Origin: Anaeromyxobacter diazotrophicus
GTDB taxonomy: Bacteria; Myxococcota; Myxococcia; Myxococcales; Anaeromyxobacteraceae
Direction: 5' to 3'
DNA: 64,000 nt
NCBI RefSeq assembly: GCF_013340205.1
Contig: NZ_BJTG01000001.1
Location: 611,564-675,563, forward strand
Positions 7,836-16,217 of this stretch are shown in pieces; position 1 is the first letter of the stretch; the number at the start of each line of letters is the position of its first letter. Made by a program: the position numbers and the translations under genes. The notes under the pieces were generated by a model. It saw only the letters and a list, made by a program, of their open reading frames with translations. It searched no databases and was not told where the DNA came from.

Positions 7836-8800
7836 GCGTCGCGCGCCTTCACCACCTCGTCGAAGAACGGCGCCGGGACGACCTTGCCGCGCACGACCGG
7901 CCACGCCTTCTCGGCGGCGGCGAGCCAGGGCTTCGGGTCCACCTGGACCACGTCCAGCCCCTGCTTCTTCATGGCCACGATGGCGTCGTCGTTGAGCTTC
8001 TTCACGTCCGCGTCGACGCGCGCCCCGATCTCCTGGGCGATGGCGAGCAGCTTCGGGCGCAGGTCGGCCGGGATCTTGTTCCAGGCGTCCTTCTTCACCA
8101 GCGTCGCGCCGATGAGGTAGCCCCAGCGCACGTCCACCATGTGGCTCGCGCGCTCGAACAGGCGCGCGGTGAGGAAGTAGAGCGGCACGTTGGCGACGCA
8201 GTTGATCATCCCGGTCTGCAGCGACGGCACGACGTCGGTGGACGACAGCACCACCGGGCGGAAGCCGGCCGCCTTCCACGCCTCGACGCTGGCGGGGTCC
8301 CCGTCCCAGGCGAACATCTTGGCGTCGCTCATCTCGGCCGGCGTCCGGTACGGCTTGGTGCAGAAGATCCGGATGAAGCCGATCTGGGACCAGTGCAGGG
8401 CCACGTACCCGCGCTGATCGAGCATGGCGTCGAGCTGCGGCGCGACCTTGGGGAAGACGGCGTTGAACTCGGCCTCGCTCTGGATCATCCCCGGCGCCGA
8501 GAGCGCCTGCGGCTCCTTCACGATGTCGTGCATGCCGACGTTGGTGATGGCGGCGGCCTGGAGCTGGCCCACCGCCATCTTGCGCACCATGTCGCCCTCG
8601 CTGCCCTGGGTCCCGCCGGCGTAGATGCGCAGCTTCACGCGCCCGCCGGACGCCTGGGCCCAGCGCTCCCCCATCTCCTTGAGCAGGTTGTGCCAGGTGG
8701 AGCCGTTGGGGGCGAGCGTGCCGAGCTTCACCACCACCTCCTGGGCGGAGGCGGTGGAGGCGAGCGCGGCGAGCGCCACGGCGAGGAGGAGCTTACGCAT
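7814..8800 (-). CDS. TRAP transporter solute-binding protein (DctP family)
   Basis: A 328-residue periplasmic protein. Residues 1-19 form a signal peptide ending ASA. The mature part starts VVVKLGTLAPNGSTWH and carries DctP landmarks such as LKIYAGGTQGSE (here with LR), QAAAITN and VPLYFLTARLF. It would capture an organic anion and deliver it to the QM permease. The ligand cannot be read from sequence; the conserved Arg region that binds carboxylates appears degenerate, which is common in TatT-associated systems. It is transcribed after the TatT-like gene with a 45-bp gap that contains a dispersed palindrome. Confidence 0.9.
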   Translation of the reverse strand: MRKLLLAVALAALASTASAQEVVVKLGTLAPNGSTWHNLLKEMGERWAQASGGRVKLRIYAGGTQGSEGDMVRKMAVGQLQAAAITNVGMHDIVKEPQALSAPGMIQSEAEFNAVFPKVAPQLDAMLDQRGYVALHWSQIGFIRIFCTKPYRTPAEMSDAKMFAWDGDPASVEAWKAAGFRPVVLSSTDVVPSLQTGMINCVANVPLYFLTARLFERASHMVDVRWGYLIGATLVKKDAWNKIPADLRPKLLAIAQEIGARVDADVKKLNDDAIVAMKKQGLDVVQVDPKPWLAAAEKAWPVVRGKVVPAPFFDEVVKARDAYRAKAR

Positions 8801-8810
8801 GGTTTCTCCT

Positions 8811-8836
8811 GGCGGGGGACGAGCCCCCGCCCTACG
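8811..8836. repeat. Dispersed palindrome, copy 2
   Basis: GGCGGGGG, ACGAG, CCCCCGCC, then CTACG. It lies between two co-oriented genes (TatT-like and dctP-like). A hairpin in the transcript here could trim or stabilise the mRNA segment, but this is inference. It has the same sequence and orientation as copies 3 to 5. Confidence 0.75.
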
Positions 8837-8845
8837 TCGAGCGTT

Positions 8846-9757
8846 TCACGAGAAGAGGTCGTCGGCGCGGGCGAGCAGGAGGCGCGCGCGGCGCTGCGCC
8901 AGGACGTTGGCGAGCCGGTGGAGCCGGTCCGCCTCGACGTCCGCCGAGAGGACGTGCTGCAGGAGGCGGTTGAACTCGGCGCGGTCCTGGCGCGGCACCG
9001 CGACCGCCTCGGCGTAGGCCACGTACGCGCCGAGCTTGCGCCCGCGGGAGAGCACCAGCGCCCGGTCGAAGTGCTCCCGGGCCCGCTGGAAGGCCGCCTC
9101 GCCACCCCCCTGCGCCGGCTCCCAGCTGATGAAGAACTCGTGCAGCGCGCCCTCGTCGAAGGACTCGTCGAGCGCGAGCGCGCGGCGCATCAGGGCGCCC
9201 GGTGCGGGGAGCTGAGCCACGAGCGCCATGTCCTCCTTCCCGTCGGCGATGGCGAGCGCCCAGCTCGCCGCCGTCCAGTAGACGAGCGGGACGTCGTCCC
9301 TGTTCAACGCGGCGACCGCGCCGTCCAGGTCGCGCGCCCCCTCCAGCTTCGCGGCCATGCCGCGGTGGCGCAGCTCGAGGCCGCGCAGCCCGTAGTCGCG
9401 CGCGCGGAGGAAGAGGTGGCGCGCGCGGTCGATCGAAGCGCGCGCGGCCGCCGCCTTGCCGGCCGCCTCGGCCTCGTCCGCGTCGGCCTGTACGAAGGCG
9501 TAGGCGTACTGGGTGAAGCCGCCGGCGAGGGCGGTGAGCAGCCCCTCGTGATCCGGGTGGCGCTCCAGCAGGCCCTCCATCGTCTTCAGGCCGAACGGCA
9601 CGGCCTGTCGGACGAGCTCCGGGTCGTCGTCCTCCGCGTACGTCCGGGAGGAGCCGCTGGAGAGCGCGTCGGCGACGACCTTGGAGGCCGCCGCGCCGCA
9701 CCCGGCGGCGGCGAACGCGAACGTCGCGAAGGTGACGAGGAGGCTCTTCTTCAACAC
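8846..9757 (-). CDS. TatT-type TRAP accessory lipoprotein (TPR-like)
   Basis: A 303-residue protein. GTG 9757 gives a clean lipoprotein signal: LKKSLLVTFATFAFAAAGC, with Cys at 20. The mature protein is all-helical with TPR-like repeats and ends LANVLAQRRARLLLARADDLF. That ending and the PLVYWTAASW motif are characteristic of the TRAP TatT component family. In Treponema pallidum the TatT protein forms a trimer that docks onto the solute-binding protein and may bring hydrophobic ligand. Here it precedes the DctP gene and diverges from the fused DctQM gene, giving a complete TPR-associated TRAP set. An in-frame TTG at 9811 was rejected because it would overlap the divergent gene. Confidence 0.85.
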   Translation of the reverse strand: MLKKSLLVTFATFAFAAAGCGAAASKVVADALSSGSSRTYAEDDDPELVRQAVPFGLKTMEGLLERHPDHEGLLTALAGGFTQYAYAFVQADADEAEAAGKAAAARASIDRARHLFLRARDYGLRGLELRHRGMAAKLEGARDLDGAVAALNRDDVPLVYWTAASWALAIADGKEDMALVAQLPAPGALMRRALALDESFDEGALHEFFISWEPAQGGGEAAFQRAREHFDRALVLSRGRKLGAYVAYAEAVAVPRQDRAEFNRLLQHVLSADVEADRLHRLANVLAQRRARLLLARADDLFS

Positions 9758-9783
9758 GGTCCCGTGGAAAAAGTTCGTGCTTA

Positions 9784-11724
9784 GTGATAGACGCGCGACC
9801 GCGAAAGTCAACGGTGAACCCCTCCCTCCCCGACCTGCCCGCGACGGGCGAACCCGCTCCGGCCCCGCCCGCCGAGGGCCGCCTGGCGCGCCTCGAGGGC
9901 GCCGCGGTGGGGGTGCTCCTGCTCGCCATGGTGGCCATCCCGGCCGGCGAGACGCTGTGGCGGCGCTTCCTCGGGCGCGGCCTGCCCGGCTCGGCGATCC
10001 TCGTCCAGCACCTCACGCTGTGGGTCGGGTTCCTGGGCGCGCTGCTCGCCACCGGCGCCGGGAAGCACCTCGCGCTCTCCACCGCCGAGGCGATCCCGGC
10101 CGGCTGGCCGCGGCGCGCCGCCGGCCTCCTCCAGCGGATGATCTCGACCGCGGTGTGCGGCCTGCTCGCCTACGCCGCGTGGGAGCTCGTGTGGGCCGAG
10201 CGCGCCTCCGACCGGACGCTTCCGCTCGGGATCCCGTTCTGGTGGAGCGAGCTCATCATGCCGGTGGCCTCCGGGCTGATGGCGCTCCGCTTCGCCTGGA
10301 GCGGCGCCGCGGGGCCCCGGCGCTGGGCCGACCGCGGCCTCGCGCTCCTGGCGGCGGCGGCCGCGTTTGCGCTCGGCGCGGCGGCGCCGCACCCGGCGCT
10401 GGTGCAGGCCCTCCTGGCGGTGCTGGCGGTCGGGTTCCTGCTCGGCACGCCGGTGTTCGTCGTGATGGCCGGCGTCGCGATGGCGCTCTTCTGGCGCGAC
10501 GGCACCCCCATCGCGGCGGTGCCCACCAACACCTTCGGGCTCGTCACCAGCGCCACCCTCCCCGCCATCCCGCTCCTCACGGTGGCCGGGTACGTGCTCG
10601 CCGAGGGCGGCGCGGCGCGGCGGCTGGTGCGCGCCTACAAGGGCGTCTTCGGCTGGATGCCGGGCGGCGTGGCGGTGATGGCCGCCTTCGTCTGCGCCAT
10701 CTTCACCACCTTCACCGGCGCCTCGGGCGTCACCATCCTCGCCCTGGGCGGCCTGGTGCTGCCCACCCTGCTGGAGGAGCGGTACCCGGAGGGCTTCTCG
10801 GTCGGCCTGGTCACCGCCTCCGGCTCGCTGGGGCTGCTCTTCCCGCCTTCGCTGCCGGTGATCCTCTACGGCGTGGTGGCGCAGGTCCCCATCGACCACC
10901 TCTTCATCGGCGGCCTGGTGCCCGGGCTGCTCATGATCCTGCTCGTGGCGGCCTACGGCATCTACGTCGGCGTGCGCGCCGGCGCGCCGCGCCAGGCGGT
11001 CCGCCCCCGCGAGGCGGCGCGCGCGCTCTGGGAGGCGAAGTGGGACCTCGGCCTCCCCACCCTCGTCATCGTCGCCATCGCCAGCGGCTACGCCACCATC
11101 GTCGAGGCCTCTGCGCTCGGCGTCGCCTACGCCATGCTGGTCGAGATGGCGGTCTTCCGGGATCTCTCCGCCCGCGACCTGCCGCGCGTCCTCGGGCACG
11201 CCGCCACGCTGGTGGGGGCGGTGGTGATCCTGCTCGGGGTGGCGCTCGGGCTCACCAACTGGCTCGTGGACGCCGAGGTGCCGACCCGGCTCGTCGACTG
11301 GATGACCACCCACGTCCACAGCCCGGCGCTGTTCCTGCTGGCGCTCAACGTGGCGCTCCTGGTGCTGGGGAGCGTGCTCGAGATCTACTCCGCCATCATC
11401 GTGCTGGCGCCGCTCGTGGCCCCGCTCGGCGTCGCCTACGGCATCGAGCCCATCCACCTCGGCGTGGTCTTCCTGGCGAACCTTGAGCTGGGCTTCCTCT
11501 TCCCGCCCATGGGCCTGAACCTCTTCCTGGCCGCCTCGCGCTTCGGGAAGCCCCTGCCGTACCTCTACCGGCGCGCCCTGCCGTTCCTGGTCATCATGGC
11601 GGTGGGCGTCCTGCTCATCACCTACCTGCCCGCCATCACCACCGGCGTGGTGGGGGCGGTGACGCGGGCGCGCGAGGGCGCCGCCGCGACGGCGCCGGCG
11701 GCGCCGCCTGCCCCCGGGCCCTAG
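9784..11724 (+). CDS. Fused TRAP transporter permease (DctQM)
   Basis: A 646-residue inner-membrane protein. The small permease part (DctQ, about 35-180) has four helices and the LVQHLTLWVGFLGA motif. The large permease (DctM, about 190-630) follows with GTPVFVVMAGVAM, a FTGASGVTILALGGLVLPTL loop, LFPPSLPVILYG and an internally repeated LGFLFPPMGLNLF. Fusion of Q and M is known in other TRAP systems. It imports its substrate with Na+ or H+ symport using the DctP and TatT proteins encoded on the other strand. GTG 9784 and GTG 9814 are both possible starts. Its stop codon directly abuts the stop of the convergent gene. Confidence 0.93.
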   Translation: MIDARPRKSTVNPSLPDLPATGEPAPAPPAEGRLARLEGAAVGVLLLAMVAIPAGETLWRRFLGRGLPGSAILVQHLTLWVGFLGALLATGAGKHLALSTAEAIPAGWPRRAAGLLQRMISTAVCGLLAYAAWELVWAERASDRTLPLGIPFWWSELIMPVASGLMALRFAWSGAAGPRRWADRGLALLAAAAAFALGAAAPHPALVQALLAVLAVGFLLGTPVFVVMAGVAMALFWRDGTPIAAVPTNTFGLVTSATLPAIPLLTVAGYVLAEGGAARRLVRAYKGVFGWMPGGVAVMAAFVCAIFTTFTGASGVTILALGGLVLPTLLEERYPEGFSVGLVTASGSLGLLFPPSLPVILYGVVAQVPIDHLFIGGLVPGLLMILLVAAYGIYVGVRAGAPRQAVRPREAARALWEAKWDLGLPTLVIVAIASGYATIVEASALGVAYAMLVEMAVFRDLSARDLPRVLGHAATLVGAVVILLGVALGLTNWLVDAEVPTRLVDWMTTHVHSPALFLLALNVALLVLGSVLEIYSAIIVLAPLVAPLGVAYGIEPIHLGVVFLANLELGFLFPPMGLNLFLAASRFGKPLPYLYRRALPFLVIMAVGVLLITYLPAITTGVVGAVTRAREGAAATAPAAPPAPGP

Positions 11725-13413
11725 TCACCGGGCCGCGGCCAGCGCCGCGGCGAAGGCGCCCGCCGGGCGCGCCACGCACACCTCGTAGCCGTCGAGCCGC
11801 CCGCAGCGGGCGCCGGCGCGCTCCAGCGCGGGCCGGTAGTCCGGGTGCGGGACGTAGACCGTGTCCTCGCGCAGGACCCCGGCCAGGACCTCGCGGACCA
11901 GCGCGGCGCAGGGCGGCTCGATGCGCTCGCTGGCGCCGCGGGCGACGTAGCCGCTGTTCACCGTGAGCCCCAGCGCGTAGGCCTCGTAGGCGAGCGGCGC
12001 CCAGCGGTCGTCGTCCCCGTAGACGAGCCCCCGACAGGCGCCGCCGACGCCGATCACCTGGGCCGGGACGAGGGCCAGGTGCCGGTAGGCGCCGCGGGCG
12101 AGCTCCCAGCGCGGGTCGGCCGGGCGCCAGCCGCGCGAGCGGAACAGGCTGCCCGCGGCGCGCGGCGCGAGGTCCGCCAGCTGGAGGGCGAGCGCCACCG
12201 CGAGGAGCGCGGTCGCGAGCCGCGGCCGACCGCGCAGCACCGCCAGCGGGAGCATCACCGCGGCGGACAGCGCGAGGTAGTAGAGGGGCCACGCGAAGCG
12301 CCCGGAGCTGCGGAAGGGCCCGAGCGCCCCGACGATGGGGCGGTACGCCCGCCGCAGGTCCAGCACCTCGTGGCCGGCGAACCGGATCCGGCTGGAGAGC
12401 GCGTAGACGAAGAGCGCCGCGCAGGCCACGGCGAGCGGGGCGAGCGCGGCCAGCCTGCGCCGCGAGGGGCGCCAGCGCGCCGCCGCCAGCGCGAGCCCCG
12501 CGGCGAGGAGCGCGAGCCCGCCGGCGCCGAGATAGGCGTTCCCTTCCCACTGCCCGTCGTGCGCCGGCAGGGCGGGGAGCAGCGCGGAGGCGCCGAACGA
12601 GCTCGCGAAGGCGGCCAGGTCGGTCGAGAAGAGGCCGAACCCGGAGCCGTGCGAGGGGGCGCTCGTGAAGTAGCCGAGGAGCGCGAAGGCGGCGGCCGGG
12701 CCGAGCACGAGCGCCGCGGCCGCCCGCCGCGCGGCGGGCCCGGGCAGGACGCGCTCGACCCGGCCGAGGCGGACCACCAGCGCCAGGCCGAGCGCGATCG
12801 CCATCAGCGCCAGGTAGGGGTGCACGAAGGAGAGCGCGAGCGTCACCGCCAGCGCCGCCCGGAGGGCGCGCCGCGCCGCCGCCTCGTCCTCCGCGGGCGC
12901 GAGGTGGAGCCCGAGCAGCGCCAGGAGCGCGAAGTGGGCGCAGAGGGTGTCGTGGCCGACGCGCTGCAGGAGCGGCGGCGAGAGCGCGAAGAGGGCGCCC
13001 GCGAGGAAGCGGTGGGCCGCGCGCCCGGAGGCGAGCGCGGCCAGGCGCGCGCCGAAGTACCCCTGCAGCGCGAAGCAGGCGCCCAGCCACGGCCCGACGT
13101 ACTGGAAGTCGCGCGGGAGCAGCGGCGAGGCGAGCTTCCCGGCGAGGGCGAGGAGCGGGTTCGAGTCGGTGAAGCCGACCGTCGTGCCCGCCGGCCAGAC
13201 GAACCCGTCGATCCGGCCGAGCGGCAGGCCCCAGCGCGAGCCGCGGAAGAAGAGCCACCCCATGACGTGCTGACCGAGGTCGCCGCCCACCCAGTCGAAG
13301 GCGGTGGGGGAGAGCGCTCGCCAGCCGCCGGCCGCGGCGAACCAGGCGAGGCCGAAGGCCGCGGCGAGGAGCTCGGGGGCCCGCCGGCCGAGCGCGGCGC
13401 GGAGGCGCGTCAT
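11725..13413 (-). CDS. Multi-pass membrane protein, glycosyltransferase-like
   Basis: A 562-residue protein with about 11-12 hydrophobic segments and a soluble C-terminal domain (about 430-562) containing several Cys residues. Near the N-terminus it has GWRALSPTAFDWVGGDLGQHVMGWLFFR and later FTDSNPLLAL, a pattern seen in bacterial integral membrane proteins related to GT-C glycosyltransferases (DUF6311-like). The D/Q-H pair in the first periplasmic loop could be the catalytic site. The ATG at 13413 overlaps the TGA of the glycosyltransferase gene, so it is coupled to the polyprenyl-sugar synthase gene, as expected if it uses that lipid-linked sugar. The enzymatic role is inference. Confidence 0.7.
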   Translation of the reverse strand: MTRLRAALGRRAPELLAAAFGLAWFAAAGGWRALSPTAFDWVGGDLGQHVMGWLFFRGSRWGLPLGRIDGFVWPAGTTVGFTDSNPLLALAGKLASPLLPRDFQYVGPWLGACFALQGYFGARLAALASGRAAHRFLAGALFALSPPLLQRVGHDTLCAHFALLALLGLHLAPAEDEAAARRALRAALAVTLALSFVHPYLALMAIALGLALVVRLGRVERVLPGPAARRAAAALVLGPAAAFALLGYFTSAPSHGSGFGLFSTDLAAFASSFGASALLPALPAHDGQWEGNAYLGAGGLALLAAGLALAAARWRPSRRRLAALAPLAVACAALFVYALSSRIRFAGHEVLDLRRAYRPIVGALGPFRSSGRFAWPLYYLALSAAVMLPLAVLRGRPRLATALLAVALALQLADLAPRAAGSLFRSRGWRPADPRWELARGAYRHLALVPAQVIGVGGACRGLVYGDDDRWAPLAYEAYALGLTVNSGYVARGASERIEPPCAALVREVLAGVLREDTVYVPHPDYRPALERAGARCGRLDGYEVCVARPAGAFAAALAAAR

Positions 13414-14171
13414 GCCCCGTCGAGCCGCCGCCGCAGGCGCCGCAGCCCCGCCGCCATCCGCAGCGCGTCGAGGCCGGGCACCAGCTTGGAGCCGCCCGGG
13501 TCGGCCCAGTCGATGGGCTCCTCGCGGAGGCGCGCGCCGCCGCGCGCCAGCAGCACCAGCACCTCGACGTCGAGCAGCCAGCGATCCTCCGCCAGGCGCG
13601 GCAGGAGCGGCCGCAGCGCCGCGGCGCGGATGAGCTTCAGCCCGCACTGCGTGTCGTAGAAGCCGAGGCGGAAGGCGTGCTCGACCATCGTCGCGAACAC
13701 CCGCCCCTGGAGGTGGCGGAGCGCGCTGCGCCGGATCGACCGCCCGGCCATGAGGATGCGCGTGCCGGCGAGCACGTCCACCTCGGCCAGGGCCGGCAGG
13801 AGCCGCACCAGGCGCCACGCCTCGCGCGCGCTCACCGCCCCGTCGGCGTCGAGGAAGCCGAGCCACTGCGCGCCCGGGTCCGCGCTCGCCCAGCCGAGCC
13901 GGATGGCCGCCCCCTTGCCGCGGTTGGCGGGCGCGGCCACGAAGCGAGCCCGGTGCGGCGCGCCGGACCGCGCCAGCGCCTCCTGGGCCGCGCGCACCGC
14001 CTCCTCCTCGCGCGCGCGCTCGGCCGGACCGCTCCCGTCGTCCACCACCAGGAGCTCGACCGCGGGCGAGGGCGCGGCCGGCGCCTCCGCCACCAGCGCC
14101 GTGAGCAGCGGCGGGAGCCGGGCACCCTCGCGGTAGGCGGGGATGACGAGCGTGACGGTGGGGGCGGGCAC
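13410..14171 (-). CDS. Family 2 glycosyltransferase (polyprenyl-phosphate type)
   Basis: A 253-residue GT-A enzyme resembling dolichyl/undecaprenyl-phosphate beta-glucosyltransferase. Seen are the nucleotide-binding VIPAYREGARL and LLVVDDGSG, NRGKGAAIRLG, the D-x-D equivalent FLDADGAVS, GTRI, and DTQCGLKLIRA, which is diagnostic for this subgroup. It lacks C-terminal membrane helices, so it is probably peripheral. It would make a lipid-linked sugar on the cytoplasmic face. GTG 14171 starts the gene; its stop overlaps the next gene (ATGA). Confidence 0.88.
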   Translation of the reverse strand: MPAPTVTLVIPAYREGARLPPLLTALVAEAPAAPSPAVELLVVDDGSGPAERAREEEAVRAAQEALARSGAPHRARFVAAPANRGKGAAIRLGWASADPGAQWLGFLDADGAVSAREAWRLVRLLPALAEVDVLAGTRILMAGRSIRRSALRHLQGRVFATMVEHAFRLGFYDTQCGLKLIRAAALRPLLPRLAEDRWLLDVEVLVLLARGGARLREEPIDWADPGGSKLVPGLDALRMAAGLRRLRRRLDGA

Positions 14172-14205
14172 GGGGCGGTCAGTTCACACGGCAGGGGCGA
14201 TACCG

Positions 14206-14874
14206 TCAAGCGCGCCGCGGGCGCCACTCGCGCGCGGCGTAGAGCGCGAACGTGAACGCCCACGCGCCGGCCACGTCGATGGCGTAGTGGATGCGGGCGA
14301 GGAGCACGCTCGCCACCACCAGCACGTGCGCCGCGAGCGCCAGCCAGCGCAGCCGGCGGTCGCGCCAGGCGTAGAGCAGGAGGAGGAACGTGGTGGCGGT
14401 GTGGCCCGAGAAGAAGAGGTCCTTCGTGAGGTAGGCCTGCGCGCTCCCGTGGGCGAACACGCCCCAGGGCGAGACGAGCTCCAGCCAGGCCTGCCACGCG
14501 CCGCGGTCCGCCAGGCCCGGGCCGGCGTGCGCCGGATCGGGCGGGCCGAGCCCGGTGAGCGCGAGGGTGACGCCCCGCGCCAGGGAGACGAGGCCCCCGG
14601 TCACCATGTAACGCACCCACCGGTCGGGGTCGGTGGCGAGGAGCGCCAGCGCGAGGGGCAGGTAGAGCGCGAGCCACAGCAGGTAGTTCGCCCGGGCCAC
14701 CCAGCCCAGGTAGGGCAGCGCGCCGAGGACGAGGTCGGGGAGCGCGCCCGGCGCCGGCCGCCGCTCGGCCCAGACGGCCGCGGCGGTCATGAGCGCGTAG
14801 CAGGCGCCGCGGAAGGCGAGCGCGAGCAGGATGGGCAGGGCGAGCGCGCGCAGGCGCCGGGCCGGCCCGCTCAC
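14206..14874 (-). CDS. PAP2-like (sphingomyelin-synthase-type) membrane protein
   Basis: A 222-residue protein with about six membrane helices. The active-site signature is KDLFFSGHTATTF near 150 and RIHYAIDVAGAW near 192, with the H-x3-D pair typical of the PAP2_C/sphingomyelin synthase-like branch. Such proteins hydrolyse or transfer phospho-headgroups of membrane lipids. Its GTG overlaps the TGA of the TolC-like gene by 4 nt, which places it in the efflux operon. A 34-bp gap separates it from the glycosyltransferase gene. Confidence 0.82.
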   Translation of the reverse strand: MSGPARRLRALALPILLALAFRGACYALMTAAAVWAERRPAPGALPDLVLGALPYLGWVARANYLLWLALYLPLALALLATDPDRWVRYMVTGGLVSLARGVTLALTGLGPPDPAHAGPGLADRGAWQAWLELVSPWGVFAHGSAQAYLTKDLFFSGHTATTFLLLLYAWRDRRLRWLALAAHVLVVASVLLARIHYAIDVAGAWAFTFALYAAREWRPRRA

Positions 14875-16217
14875 GGGAACTGCCCGGACCCCGCCAGCAG
14901 ATCGAGGCGCGCCTGCCGGACGGCGTCCTCGGCGATGACGGCCTGCAGATCGGCGTCGCGAGACTGCTGCTGCGCGGTCGTCACGTCGAGATCGTTGCTG
15001 GCCCCGGCGCGGTACGCCTCGGTGGTGAGCTGGAGCACCGAGCGGGCGCGGTCGGCGGCGCGCCGGGCGCTCTCGAGCGCCGCCTCCTGGCGAGCCACCT
15101 CGGCCAGGGCCACCCGCACGTCCGACCTCACCTGCAGCAGCGTACCCTCGAGCGAGACCTGAGCCTCGCGCTCGAGCGCCTCGCGCTCGCGGAGCTGGCC
15201 CACCCGCAGCCCGCCCTCGAAGAGCGGCAGGGAGAGCAGGAACTGCACCTGCCAGCCGGTGCGCGGGGCGGTCACGGTGGCGGGGTCGTTGTAGAAGGGC
15301 TGCGCGGTCGCGGTGAGCGTCGGCAGCCAGTCGAGCCAGCTGTCACGCCGTACGTGCTCGGCGGCCGCGCGGCGCGCCTCGGCCGCCCGGGCGTCGAGCC
15401 GCCGCGCCTCGGCGTCGCGCGCCTGCGCCGGGTCGGCGTGGAAGTCCGGCTCCTGGGCCGCGTCGAGCGGCCCTGGCGAGCCGGTGAGCACGCCCAGCGC
15501 CTCCTGGGCCCGCACCACTCCCACCTCGCCGTTCGCGAGCTGCACCTCGCTCGCGGCGAGCTGCTGCTCGGCGCGGAGCTCGTCCACCGCGTTGCCGATG
15601 CCGCCCACCCGCCGGGCGCGCGCGAAGTCGAAGCGCGCCCGGGCGATGTCGCGCGCCGACCGGCTCACCTCGACCACCCGCTTCTGCGCCAGCGCCGAGA
15701 GGTAGGCGCGCGCGGTGGCGAGCACGACCTGCCGGCGGACGTCCGCCTCGCTCGCCCGCGCCACCTCGACCTGCTCGGCCGCGTGCGCCCACACGCTCCA
15801 GCGCGAGGGCGCGAGGAGCGGGAGCTGCAGGGAGAGGTTCGCGTTGAGGGAGTCCCGCGCCACGAGCGGCGCGGTCGATCCCGCCGTGCGGCGCGCGGCG
15901 TCGAGCCGGGTGTAGCTGGCGTTGGCGCCCAGGAACGGCAGCGCCGCGGCGCGCGTCTGGGTGAGGAGCGCGCCGGCGCGCCGGAGCTCCTGCGCGGCGA
16001 TGAGCGCCTGCGGCGACCGCGCCCCCGCCCGCCGGACCGCGTCGTCGAAGGTGACCGGCTCCGCCGGGTAGGCGGTCGAGGTCGCGGTTTCGGTCGCGGT
16101 CGAGGTCGGCGCCGCGGTCGAGGTCGCGGTCGAGGTCGCGGCCGAGGTCGAGGTCGAGGTCGGAGTGGGGTCCGACGCCGCGACGCTCCCCGCCAGGATC
16201 AGCGCCGCGGCGATCAC
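14871..16217 (-). CDS. TolC-like outer-membrane efflux channel
   Basis: A 448-residue protein of the outer membrane factor family. A short signal (VIAAALILAGSVAAS) is followed by an unusual Thr/Ser/Ala/Pro run at about 17-47 encoded by a hexamer repeat. Two OEP repeats then start at VTFDDAVRRAGARSPQAL and near residue 250, each with long coiled-coil helices. The channel would complete a tripartite pump with the adaptor and RND protein upstream. GTG 16217 overlaps the RND stop (GTGA), so the start is well supported. No lipobox Cys is seen. Confidence 0.92.
   Translation of the reverse strand: MIAAALILAGSVAASDPTPTSTSTSAATSTATSTAAPTSTATETATSTAYPAEPVTFDDAVRRAGARSPQALIAAQELRRAGALLTQTRAAALPFLGANASYTRLDAARRTAGSTAPLVARDSLNANLSLQLPLLAPSRWSVWAHAAEQVEVARASEADVRRQVVLATARAYLSALAQKRVVEVSRSARDIARARFDFARARRVGGIGNAVDELRAEQQLAASEVQLANGEVGVVRAQEALGVLTGSPGPLDAAQEPDFHADPAQARDAEARRLDARAAEARRAAAEHVRRDSWLDWLPTLTATAQPFYNDPATVTAPRTGWQVQFLLSLPLFEGGLRVGQLREREALEREAQVSLEGTLLQVRSDVRVALAEVARQEAALESARRAADRARSVLQLTTEAYRAGASNDLDVTTAQQQSRDADLQAVIAEDAVRQARLDLLAGSGQFP
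16074..16163. repeat. Hexamer repeat inside the TolC-like gene
   Basis: About 15 units of a 6-bp repeat (GGTCGA, GGTCGC and variants on the plus strand) lie in frame and encode the Thr/Ser-rich run behind the signal peptide. It is the same repeat class as the intergenic array at 4433-4504 read from the other strand. Because units are 6 bp, length change keeps the reading frame. Confidence 0.85.
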
